Positions 28,888-36,529 of a stretch of DNA of 64,000 bases are shown one piece after another (position 1 is the first letter of the stretch; each line of letters begins with the position of its first letter). The translations under genes and the position numbers were made by a program. This DNA comes from Limnohabitans sp. T6-20 (GTDB lineage: Bacteria > Pseudomonadota > Gammaproteobacteria > Burkholderiales > Burkholderiaceae_C): NCBI RefSeq assembly GCF_003063505.1, contig NZ_NERW01000003.1:558001-622000 (forward strand), read 5' to 3'. The notes below the pieces were generated by a model. The model did not search any database, was not told the origin of the DNA, and was given only the letters and a program-made list of their open reading frames with translations.

Positions 28888-30842
28888 TGGACGCACAAAA
28901 TTTTTTGGCGGAGTTTGGGCACCTTGCAAATGCGCCGGGCGGGGTGGGCAAGTTGCGGGAATTGGTGCTGCAACTCGCAGTATCTGGCGACCTGACAATT
29001 GCTGAAACACCTATTGACGCAGCACCGTTGCTAGAGACTATTGAAAAGCAGAAGAGAGATCACCCAGAAAGAAAAAAAGTAATACCTAAGCAGCCTTACT
29101 CATCAAGAGAGCTTATCAAAGCACCAAACCACTGGATTATCTGCCGTTTGGGTGACTTGGCTTTGACGATCATTGGGGGTGGAACTCCATCAAAGAATAA
29201 CCCAGCTTACTGGGGAGGTGATATCCCTTGGGCCAGTGTTAAGGACATGAAGGAGCTGAAATATCTAGATGACACAGAGGACCATATTACGTTAGAGGGG
29301 CTTAATTCAAGTTCATCAAATCTTATTCCGCCTGGTCGAGTGATCGTTTGTACTCGAATGGGCCTTGGCAAGGTTGCAATTAACCGTATTGCGATTGCTA
29401 TCAACCAAGACCTTAAGGCGCTAGAACTACCAAAGGAAGTGAATGCTGATTTTTTCTTGATCCTCTATCGAACTCGTGAGTTGAAGGGCACCGGAACAAC
29501 AGTCTCTGGAATAAAACAGGATCAATTGTTGGCATTGCCCGCAGCTTTGCCTCCACTTGAAGAACAAGCCCGAATCGTCGCCAAAGTCGATGAACTGATG
29601 GCCTTGTGCGACAAGCTGGAAGCGCAGCAGCAAACCCGCAGAAAAATACAAAACAACCTGCGGCAATCCACCCTGCAAGCCGTCGCCACCAGCCAAAGTC
29701 CGCACGAACTGCAAACCAACTGGACACGACTGGCAGGTAATTTTGGCCAATTGAATGATGCGCCGGAAGACGTGGATGAAATGCTGGGAGCGTTGAAAAC
29801 TTTGGCGGTACGCGGCTTGCTAGTAAAAGCTTCATCTACGCCTCCGAACCTTGATTCCATCAAGGCCGATTGCATCAAGCTGCGCGAGAAATACATTTCC
29901 GATGGGTTGATGCGTCGTCAAAAGCAGGTCGACATGGCTGATGCCGCCGAAATCTACCCTGATCATTGGGCGGTCGCAGCATTCGACGAATTGGCTGTTG
30001 TCATTGGCGGAGTCACTAAAGGTCGAAACCTTCGTGGAAGGCAGATGATCGTCTGCCCATACTTGGCGGTTGCCAACGTTCAACGTGGCTACTTCAAATT
30101 AGAAAACTTAAAGACCATTGAAATTGCTTCTGACGAACTGGCGAAGTACCAAGTCAGTGAAGGCGATCTACTGATCACGGAAGGCGGTGATTGGGACAAA
30201 GTAGGTCGTACGGCTATCTGGCGTGGTGGTGCAATGAACTGCTTGCATCAAAACCACGTGTTCAAAGCACGCGTCCCCAGTGCGCATCTTCTCAATGACT
30301 GGGTTGAATTGGTTTTTAACTCCGACATTGGACGCAACTACTTTGCTGGAGCCTCCAAGCAGACGACCAATCTCGCGTCTATCAACATGACCCAGTTGCG
30401 CAGCTTTCCAATACCGATTCCGCCTATTGACGAGCAACGTCGAATCCTCTCGATGCTTGCCAGGCTGGGGAACCGATGCGGAGAGTGGCGGAGTCAACTC
30501 AAAAAGAAGCATTCACTTGCACGGGTTTTAGCCGATGCTGTGGTGTCAGGTTTTACCGGTATAGCCATTGAAAAAGAAGAGGAACCCATGAAAGCCCCTC
30601 AAACTGAGTTGATCGCCATGCTGCACTTGGATAACCCCCCCGGCATCAAGGATCAAGCGCCGCTGGCCACCATCTTGGCTCGACACAACGGCGTAATGAG
30701 AGCCAAGGATTTGTGGCAGCGCTTTGGTAGCGAGATTGATGTCTTCTATGCGCAACTCAAAATCGAGGTGGCGCAAGGTTGGATACAAAAACCTGCGCCA
30801 GCCGTGATGCGTGAAAAACCAACTGACATGGTGAACGCTTGA
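28887..30842 (+). CDS. hsdS: Type I restriction-modification specificity subunit with C-terminal extension
   Basis: 651 aa, long for HsdS (usually 400-600). Two target-recognition domains: about 85-220 (WIICRLGDLALTIIGGGTPS) and 365-520 (HWAVAAFDELAVVIGGVTKG). Each is followed by a conserved helical spacer (PPLEEQARIVAKVDELMALCDKLE; PPIDEQRRILSMLARLG). After residue 560 comes an extra ~80-residue winged-helix-like tail. It names the bipartite DNA site for HsdM and HsdR. More AT-rich than its neighbours, as expected for a fast-changing gene. The ATG overlaps the DUF1016 stop by one base. Confidence 0.92.
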   Translation: MDAQNFLAEFGHLANAPGGVGKLRELVLQLAVSGDLTIAETPIDAAPLLETIEKQKRDHPERKKVIPKQPYSSRELIKAPNHWIICRLGDLALTIIGGGTPSKNNPAYWGGDIPWASVKDMKELKYLDDTEDHITLEGLNSSSSNLIPPGRVIVCTRMGLGKVAINRIAIAINQDLKALELPKEVNADFFLILYRTRELKGTGTTVSGIKQDQLLALPAALPPLEEQARIVAKVDELMALCDKLEAQQQTRRKIQNNLRQSTLQAVATSQSPHELQTNWTRLAGNFGQLNDAPEDVDEMLGALKTLAVRGLLVKASSTPPNLDSIKADCIKLREKYISDGLMRRQKQVDMADAAEIYPDHWAVAAFDELAVVIGGVTKGRNLRGRQMIVCPYLAVANVQRGYFKLENLKTIEIASDELAKYQVSEGDLLITEGGDWDKVGRTAIWRGGAMNCLHQNHVFKARVPSAHLLNDWVELVFNSDIGRNYFAGASKQTTNLASINMTQLRSFPIPIPPIDEQRRILSMLARLGNRCGEWRSQLKKKHSLARVLADAVVSGFTGIAIEKEEEPMKAPQTELIAMLHLDNPPGIKDQAPLATILARHNGVMRAKDLWQRFGSEIDVFYAQLKIEVAQGWIQKPAPAVMREKPTDMVNA

Positions 30843-30843
30843 T

Positions 30844-32625
30844 ATGCAGCTGCAGCGCATCCGAATCCCAGCCTTTCGCAACCTCCGCGATCTCGACATT
30901 GCGTTCGATTCGCACCTGACACCCTCTGCCAGCGCGTCGGCTGATACCAAGCCCAAGCCCATCCGAAGCCATGCGCTGATAGGCCAGAACGGCACAGGAA
31001 AATCCAACCTGATTGAGGCGCTGATCACCATTTTTCGGGACATCGACTTGGGCAATAGAGCGTCCTTGGCCTACACGCTGGAATACAGCATTCGCGGTCA
31101 TGCGGTGCGTATTGAGGCCACCGAGCAGAAGACCCCTCTTGTCTGGGTAGATGGTGACAAAGTCACTCAAGACTATCTGCGCACCAACGATGATCGCTAC
31201 CAATTTCCACGTGATGAGCGCCGTGGGCCACGGCTGTTGCCCACACACGTTTTCGCGTATTACTCGGGCCGAAATGAGCGCATTGAAGTGCTTTTCCAGG
31301 AGCACCAGCGACGTTTTAACCGCCGCCAAGAAATCACCACAGACGAGGTATTAGACGAACACTTATTGGAAAAATTCGCAGGCTCTGAAGCTGACATTCG
31401 CTCCATTCAAGAGGCCACACGCAGGCACGACTCTAGGTTAAAACAAGCAGGCGATGATCGCCTGCGTCGCTTGTTTTATTGTCGTGGCGGCCACAGTCAA
31501 TTGGTGTTGCTGGCCTGCCTGCTGTCTGATGATCCTGTATTTAAGAAGGTTCTGAAAAATCTGCACATCGAATCACTGGAGTCAGCGCTGTTCGTACTAA
31601 AGGAGCCGCACCGTCTTCGTGAAAAGCGCAGAGGCGGCAAGTTTGATGACCAGGATTTGACCGAGGGCGATCCACGCTTTTGGTTCGCACGCGGCAACGT
31701 GGTGAGCGAGTTTCTCGACAAGCTATGGCAAGTTTCTTGGGCACCCATTGAGCAAGAGGCCACTAAGCAGATCGACTTCAGGGGGCGAAGCGAAAAGCAA
31801 AAGCAGCTTTATCTGTTCGTGCCCAGTCAGGAAAAATTAAAGAAACTTGGCGAGCTGGTGGGAAGCCCAGATAGCTTTTTCCGTTATGCAGAGGGCGCGT
31901 ACATCGGCGACCTGATCGACGAGGTGCGCATCACCGTCAAGAAACGAGACGAACACGGCGGGAAGGTGAGTTTCACCCAACTCTCTGAAGGTGAGCTGCA
32001 AATGCTCACCGTGCTTGGTCTGATGCGCATTACCCGTGAGGATAATTGCTTGTTCTTGCTTGACGAGCCCGACACCCACCTCAACCCCATTTGGAAGCTC
32101 CGCTATTTCGACGACATCGAGGGCGTGCTTTCGCCCGATGACGCCATGGTGCAGGGTGAGTCACAAATCCTCATCACCACGCATGACCCAATGATGGTGG
32201 GCAGCCTCAAGCGGGAACAGGTGCACATTCTGAGGCGGCAAGGTGGAAGCACAGTAGTGGACGTGCCGTTAGAGCATCCACAAGGCATGGGTGTAACAGG
32301 CTTGCTAAAGAGTGAGTTGTTTGGCCTTTCGTCCACGTTGGACATGGAGACAGAACGACGCTTATTCCGTCGCAATGAGTTGCTCGTTAAGTTGGCGCGC
32401 ACACCAGATGAACATGCTGAACTTAGTCGTCTGTCAACCGAACTTGCAGACCTAGGCTTTTCTACGTCTGATTTCCGTGACCCTGATTACGCGCTGTTCG
32501 TGCGAAAGATGGCGGAACACAGGAAGTTCCGAAAACCTACGCTCAGCCCAGATGAGCAGGCCGAGCAAAACAGGGTTGCGGACGAGATCATTGACGAGAT
32601 TCTGAGAGAGGAGGTCGGCAAGTGA
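30844..32625 (+). CDS. AAA ATPase (PtuA/RloA-like, AAA_21 type)
   Basis: 593 aa. ABC/SMC-like ATPase: N-terminal strand MQLQRIRIPAFRNLRDLDI, Walker A GQNGTGKS at 47-54, signature LSEGE at 380-384, Walker B LLDEPD at 405-410, switch His in ITTHD near 447. No transmembrane helix. The family architecture (OLD/RecF-like with a long helical insert) matches ATPases of Septu, retron-effector and RloA systems. It begins one base after the hsdS stop and overlaps the HNH gene by 4 bp (GTGA), so the two are co-translated. Most likely an anti-phage sensor/effector subunit; this role is inference. Confidence 0.85.
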   Translation: MQLQRIRIPAFRNLRDLDIAFDSHLTPSASASADTKPKPIRSHALIGQNGTGKSNLIEALITIFRDIDLGNRASLAYTLEYSIRGHAVRIEATEQKTPLVWVDGDKVTQDYLRTNDDRYQFPRDERRGPRLLPTHVFAYYSGRNERIEVLFQEHQRRFNRRQEITTDEVLDEHLLEKFAGSEADIRSIQEATRRHDSRLKQAGDDRLRRLFYCRGGHSQLVLLACLLSDDPVFKKVLKNLHIESLESALFVLKEPHRLREKRRGGKFDDQDLTEGDPRFWFARGNVVSEFLDKLWQVSWAPIEQEATKQIDFRGRSEKQKQLYLFVPSQEKLKKLGELVGSPDSFFRYAEGAYIGDLIDEVRITVKKRDEHGGKVSFTQLSEGELQMLTVLGLMRITREDNCLFLLDEPDTHLNPIWKLRYFDDIEGVLSPDDAMVQGESQILITTHDPMMVGSLKREQVHILRRQGGSTVVDVPLEHPQGMGVTGLLKSELFGLSSTLDMETERRLFRRNELLVKLARTPDEHAELSRLSTELADLGFSTSDFRDPDYALFVRKMAEHRKFRKPTLSPDEQAEQNRVADEIIDEILREEVGK

Positions 32626-33479
32626 TTTTCATCGACCTAGAACACAAACGGCCGACGGACAGCGACATTCCGGGCTGGACCCCATGGACTCAAGCGCAAT
32701 GGGATACATGGTTGGTGAAGTCCGCGCAGTTAGTGGCTGACATGGCAACACTACAGGCCTCGAACAAAAAGGACGAACGTAATACCCTGATCGATGCCAA
32801 CGGCCCGCACTGGGGTGCGCTCAAGCAGTGGCTGTTGGCGCTGTCGGGCGGCAAGTGTTGGTTCTCTGAGGTGCGCGATCTCTATTCGCATTACGACGTT
32901 GAGCATTTCCGGCCCAAGAAGGAGGCCAAGGCCTTGGATGGCACAGGGCGTGACGGCTACTGGTGGCTTGCTTTCGACTACATGAATTTTCGGGTTTGTG
33001 GAAACGTTGGTAATCGCAAAAAGGGCGGCTGGTTCCCATTGCAACAGGGCTCGCTTTGCTCTGCGTTTGACACGCGATGCGAGGAATCCGAGGTGCCCTA
33101 CCTGCTAGACCCGATCGACGACGACGATGTCTCGCTCATCGCATTCGACGAAGAGGGCAAGCTCATCCCTATGCCGGGCAGTTCCCTTTGGGAGCAAGAA
33201 CGAGTCAGTGAGACCGTAAGGCGCATGAAGCTCAATGAGCATGTGCCACTGGCAGAAGCGCGCCGTAGCGTTTGGCAGAAGGTAGATGCTTTGATTCAAG
33301 ACTTTCTAGCCGCAAAAGCTAAGTGCGCATGCGGAAAGAATCCGGCGGCAAAGGCTAAGCTACTGGAAGTTCGCGCTAAGGTACGGGAATTGACAGATAG
33401 GTCAGCCGAGTTGTCATCGGTGGCACGTTGGTGCCTGCAAGTCCGCAATGAGCCACAGCTATTAAGATTGATCGGATAA
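32622..33479 (+). CDS. HNH-nuclease-like protein (PtuB-like)
   Basis: 285 aa, GTG start at 32622 overlapping the ATPase stop. The core resembles the TIGR02646/PtuB HNH fold: Cys79 (GGKCWFSEV), Asp92-Val-Glu-His95-Phe-Arg-Pro-Lys99, WWLAFDYMNF (Asn122) and Cys126-Gly-Asn-Val-Gly-Asn131-Arg-Lys-Lys. In many relatives each half supplies two Cys for zinc; here the second Cys of both pairs appears replaced (Ser82, Gly130), so zinc may be lost or bound otherwise. CAC near residue 230 could substitute. Paired with the ATPase as in Septu; nuclease activity is inferred. Confidence 0.72.
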   Translation: MIFIDLEHKRPTDSDIPGWTPWTQAQWDTWLVKSAQLVADMATLQASNKKDERNTLIDANGPHWGALKQWLLALSGGKCWFSEVRDLYSHYDVEHFRPKKEAKALDGTGRDGYWWLAFDYMNFRVCGNVGNRKKGGWFPLQQGSLCSAFDTRCEESEVPYLLDPIDDDDVSLIAFDEEGKLIPMPGSSLWEQERVSETVRRMKLNEHVPLAEARRSVWQKVDALIQDFLAAKAKCACGKNPAAKAKLLEVRAKVRELTDRSAELSSVARWCLQVRNEPQLLRLIG

Positions 33480-33513
33480 GACGTTGAAATGAAAGATGGA
33501 CATCGCAGGGGAA

Positions 33514-33538
33514 GTCTGACCTCTATCTGGAGTCAGAC
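33514..33538. terminator. Hairpin at the right edge of the island
   Basis: GTCTGA plus CTC pair with GAG plus TCAGAC, with one bulged C and loop TATCTG, 35 bp after the HNH stop. No U-tract. Between this and the asd leader (33539-33700) I see no gene or clear signal. Confidence 0.4.
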
Positions 33539-33701
33539 CTTACTGCAGCCTTTATGGAGACAACACTGATCAACAAAACCTAGATCTTCGACTGCGCTAC
33601 CGCTGACGAAGCTTGAAGAAAACCAAAAACCAGATACACCCCTGACACTTACCCCGAAGCCACAACAGGCCCCCGTGTAAGGCCCACTAAAGCCTATCCG
33701 T

Positions 33702-33707
33702 TACAAT
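33702..33707 (+). promoter_or_regulatory. Candidate -10 box for asd leader transcript
   Basis: TACAAT with no convincing -35 at 16-18 bp upstream. If used, transcription would start around 33714, almost on the leader ATG, implying leaderless translation of the peptide. Confidence 0.3.
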
Positions 33708-33715
33708 GTTTTCCC

Positions 33716-33817
33716 ATGTTCCACGCCCGCCTTTTCTCCCTGAACCAGATCACTGCCGCTGCAGTGGCTGCTGGCGCGCGTGCAACTTCCACAAAAACCA
33801 CGACCATTAAGGGCTGA
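33716..33817 (+). CDS. Candidate Thr/Ile/Lys-rich leader peptide of asd (ThrL-like)
   Basis: 33-codon open frame from ATG 33716 to TGA 33815-33817, too short for ordinary ORF calling. It begins MFHARLFSLNQITAAAV and ends ATSTKTTTIKG. Of its last eleven codons, five are Thr (ACT, ACA, ACC, ACG, ACC), one is Ile and two are Lys, all end-products of the pathway that Asd serves. A 12-bp stem starts five bases after the stop codon, and overlapping alternative hairpins lead to asd. No Shine-Dalgarno sequence is visible before the ATG, which weakens the case unless the mRNA is leaderless. Confidence 0.55.
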   Translation: MFHARLFSLNQITAAAVAAGARATSTKTTTIKG

Positions 33818-33821
33818 TCCG

Positions 33822-33890
33822 GCCTGGTTCGTCGTGCGCCCCTCCCGGCCAGACGAGCCGGGCAAACAGTCTGGTCTGACACTGTTTTAA
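33822..33890 (+). promoter_or_regulatory. Attenuator-like alternative hairpins before asd
   Basis: Three overlapping stems. H1: 33822-33833 with 33852-33863 (12 pairs, two G·U). H2: 33847-33854 with 33869-33876 (8 pairs, one G·U). H3: 33864-33870 with 33881-33887 (7 pairs), running into TTTT then A-rich sequence. H2 excludes both H1 and H3, while H1 and H3 can coexist: the 1:2 / 2:3 / 3:4 layout of peptide-controlled attenuators. H3 is a weak terminator because its U-run lies partly in the stem. Confidence 0.5.
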
Positions 33891-33909
33891 AAACTGAAAG
33901 GGCGTTGAA

Positions 33910-35040
33910 ATGAGCAAGTTAGTAGGTTTGGTCGGCTGGCGCGGCATGGTCGGCTCGGTTCTGATGGACCGCATGATTCAGGAAAAAGACTTTGACCTGA
34001 TCGAGCCATTGTTCTTCTCCACATCGAACGCGGGCGGCAAAGCCCCTTCGATGGCCAAGAACGAAACCACACTGCAAGACGCTTTCAACATCGAGCAGCT
34101 CAAACGCTGCGACATCATCATCACGGCCCAAGGCGGCGACTACACCTCTGAGGTCTTCCCTAAGCTGCGCGCTGCGGGCTGGACTGGCCACTGGATCGAC
34201 GCGGCCTCGACCCTGCGCATGGAAAAAGACGCCGTGATCATCTTGGATCCGGTCAACATGCCCGTGATCAAAAACGCCTTGGCACACGGCGGCAACAACT
34301 GGGTGGGTGGCAACTGCACCGTCTCGTGCATGCTGATGGGCGTGGGCGCTTTGTACAAAGCCGGACTGGTCGAGTGGATGAGCACCCAGACTTACCAAGC
34401 CGCGTCTGGTGGCGGCGCACAACACATGCGCGAGCTGCTGACCCAATACGGCACCCTGAATGCCGAAGTCAAAGCCCTGCTGGACGACCCCAAGAGCGCG
34501 ATTCTGGAAATCGACCGCATGGTCGTGGCTAAACAACGCGCCCTCACGGCAGCTGAGACCGCCAACTTTGGCGTGCCACTGGGCGGTTCGCTGATCCCCT
34601 GGATCGACAAGGATCTGGGCAATGGCATGTCCAAAGAAGAGTGGAAAGGCATGGCCGAAACCAACAAGATTTTGGGCATGGGCGAGGGCTTCAACTCTGC
34701 CGCCATTCCAGTGGACGGTTTCTGCGTGCGCGTGGGCGCGATGCGCTGCCACAGCCAAGCCCTGACCTTCAAGCTCAAAAAAGACGTGCCCGTGGCCGAC
34801 ATCGAAGCCATGATCGCCGCCGACAACGAGTGGGTCAAAGTGGTACCCAACACCCGCGAAGCCACTGTGAAAGACCTGACCCCCGTGGCAGTGACCGGCA
34901 CCATGACGATCCCTGTGGGTCGCGTGCGCAAGCTGGCCATGGGCCCTGAGTATGTCGGCGCGTTCACCATCGGTGACCAGCTGCTGTGGGGCGCGGCCGA
35001 GCCGCTGCGCCGCATGCTGCGCATCTTGCTGGACGCTTGA
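33910..35040 (+). CDS. asd: Aspartate-semialdehyde dehydrogenase
   Basis: 376 aa. Reduces aspartyl phosphate to aspartate semialdehyde, the branch point to Lys, Met, Thr and Ile and to diaminopimelate for the cell wall. The N-terminal [14 protein letters not shown] binds NADP; the catalytic Cys is in [12 protein letters not shown], and Arg/His residues in [10 protein letters not shown] complete the site. Length and these motifs match the E. coli-type enzyme. AAAGGG lies 10 bp before the ATG. It follows a candidate leader peptide and, in the ancestral order, probably leuB. Confidence 0.96.
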   Translation: MSKLVGLVGWRGMVGSVLMDRMIQEKDFDLIEPLFFSTSNAGGKAPSMAKNETTLQDAFNIEQLKRCDIIITAQGGDYTSEVFPKLRAAGWTGHWIDAASTLRMEKDAVIILDPVNMPVIKNALAHGGNNWVGGNCTVSCMLMGVGALYKAGLVEWMSTQTYQAASGGGAQHMRELLTQYGTLNAEVKALLDDPKSAILEIDRMVVAKQRALTAAETANFGVPLGGSLIPWIDKDLGNGMSKEEWKGMAETNKILGMGEGFNSAAIPVDGFCVRVGAMRCHSQALTFKLKKDVPVADIEAMIAADNEWVKVVPNTREATVKDLTPVAVTGTMTIPVGRVRKLAMGPEYVGAFTIGDQLLWGAAEPLRRMLRILLDA

Positions 35041-35101
35041 TGCCGGGGCGCAGCATTCTTTTGTGCGTGACCGTTCGGTGACCCAAGACGCCACTGAAAA
35101 C

Positions 35102-36529
35102 ATGCTGCGCCTGAACCGCTTCCCGCAAAAAAACCCAGCTCTGCCAAGAGCTTGGGTTGTGGCATCGCTGCTGGCCTGTGCCAGCTTGTCGGTCAAGGCG
35201 TTGACGCTGGGCCAGTTCTCGGTGGAATCAGGTTTGGGCGAACCGCTTCGGGCCGCCATTGAGATCACGCAATACAAGGTCGAAGACCTGCGCAAGCTCA
35301 AGGTACAGCTGGCAGAACCGGCCAGTTTTGAACAAGCAGGCATGGCGTTTCACCCCGCCCTTCAGGGCCTGCAAACCCGCTTGGAGTTTCGCGGTGACGG
35401 TAAACCCTACATCGCCTTGACCGGGCAAACACCGGTCAACGAGCACTTTGTCGATGTGATTGTGGAGGCCCAGTGGCCTTCAGGCCGTCTGGCCATGAAC
35501 TACACGCTGCTGGTCTCGCCCGTCGGCGCATTAAAAGTCCGAACAGACAAGCCCCAAGGTGATGCAGCGGCCACCACAGCGGTCATCGCGCCTGTGGTCT
35601 CCCCGCAAGCCTTGGCGGTCACCGCAGCACCCGCGGTTGACAACACCGTTCGCAATGCCGAAGACGCCATCACCGTGCGGGCAGGCGACACCGCCTCGAA
35701 GTTGGTTTTGCGCCAAATGCCTGCCGGCGTGTCACTCGACCAAATGTTGCTGGCCATGGTGCGCGCCAACCCCGAGGCTTTCATCGAAGGCAATGTGAAC
35801 CTGCTGCGCGAAGGCGCCCCAGTTCATCTGCCCAACGCGCAAGAGGCTGCGCAAATTTCGGCCGAAGAAGCCCGGCAAACGGTGATCGCACAAACTGCGG
35901 ACTTTGTGGCCTATGCCCGGCGTCTTGCGCAATCCACCTTGAAGGCCACAGACACGGCCAGCCGCGAAATGACCGGTAAAGTCGCCACCGAAGCGCCCAC
36001 CACGGTACCGGTCCCCACCGAGCAGGACAAATTGACCCTGAGCAAACGGGAAGTCACGGCCGACAGTGCAGAGGCCCGCTTGGCCGTGGAGCGCGAAATC
36101 CAGGACAAAACCGAGCAACTCGCGGCGCTGAAAAAGAACCTGGAAACCTTGAAGTCCTTGTCGGCCCAGCCCGGCCCCGAAAAAACAAGCCTTGCCGAGC
36201 CCTCGGCCCTGAAACCTAGCCTTCCCGTTGCGGCTGCAGAAGCTCCTTCGGCCCCCTTGCTGGACACCATCAGCCGCAACCCAAGCATCTGGGCTTGGGT
36301 CATGGCCTTGCTGGCAGGCATGGCTGGCTTGGTGTGGGTGGTCAGACGCCGCCCTGCAAAACCCGTCGATTTGTTTGGCACGGACAGCCGTTTGGCTCCA
36401 GCACGTCAGGCCTCGCCATTGCCTTCGGGCCTGCCGCCTCAATTTGCCGGTCTGGACTTGAACCTGACACCCGCAGCGGACACTACGCCTGGCCCGCAAG
36501 CGCCCCACACAACAGGCCAAAGCCAGTGA
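35102..36529 (+). CDS. fimV: FimV-like protein (short form)
   Basis: 475 aa from ATG 35102 (MLRLNRFPQKNPALP), with a signal-peptide-like segment ending near VKA (residue 33). The FimV N-terminal domain follows (LTLGQFSVESGLGEPLRAAIEI), then a LysM-like peptidoglycan-binding repeat (about 195-265: ITVRAGDTASKLVLRQMPAGVSLDQML), a coiled coil (about 325-365) and one transmembrane helix (about 397-418). The large acidic cytoplasmic part and C-terminal TPR domain of longer FimV proteins are absent. In Pseudomonas FimV supports polar type IV pilus assembly; here the role is inferred. It abuts truA with a GTGA overlap. Confidence 0.82.
   Translation: MLRLNRFPQKNPALPRAWVVASLLACASLSVKALTLGQFSVESGLGEPLRAAIEITQYKVEDLRKLKVQLAEPASFEQAGMAFHPALQGLQTRLEFRGDGKPYIALTGQTPVNEHFVDVIVEAQWPSGRLAMNYTLLVSPVGALKVRTDKPQGDAAATTAVIAPVVSPQALAVTAAPAVDNTVRNAEDAITVRAGDTASKLVLRQMPAGVSLDQMLLAMVRANPEAFIEGNVNLLREGAPVHLPNAQEAAQISAEEARQTVIAQTADFVAYARRLAQSTLKATDTASREMTGKVATEAPTTVPVPTEQDKLTLSKREVTADSAEARLAVEREIQDKTEQLAALKKNLETLKSLSAQPGPEKTSLAEPSALKPSLPVAAAEAPSAPLLDTISRNPSIWAWVMALLAGMAGLVWVVRRRPAKPVDLFGTDSRLAPARQASPLPSGLPPQFAGLDLNLTPAADTTPGPQAPHTTGQSQ

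Larger units (their letters stand above)
23503..33700 (+). other. Accessory defence island between leuB and asd
   Basis: Six same-strand genes: hsdR, hsdM, DUF1016, hsdS, AAA ATPase, HNH-like. From hsdM onward they overlap or abut (8 bp, 1 bp, 1 bp apart, 4 bp). Codon use in hsdS, the ATPase and the HNH gene is visibly more AT-rich than in the flanking leu and asd genes. Both edges carry non-coding hairpins (23518-23537, 33514-33538). No integrase, transposase or tRNA was seen, so the route of entry is unknown; homologous exchange between conserved flanks is one option. Confidence 0.7.

Noticed and set aside
33694..33882. Minus-strand 62-residue frame upstream of asd
   Set aside because: Antisense to the leader/attenuator region; no ribosome-binding site and no family resemblance.
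23503..33909. Prophage, integron or IS origin for the defence island
   Set aside because: No integrase, transposase, phage structural gene, tRNA target or clear direct repeats could be seen at the borders.
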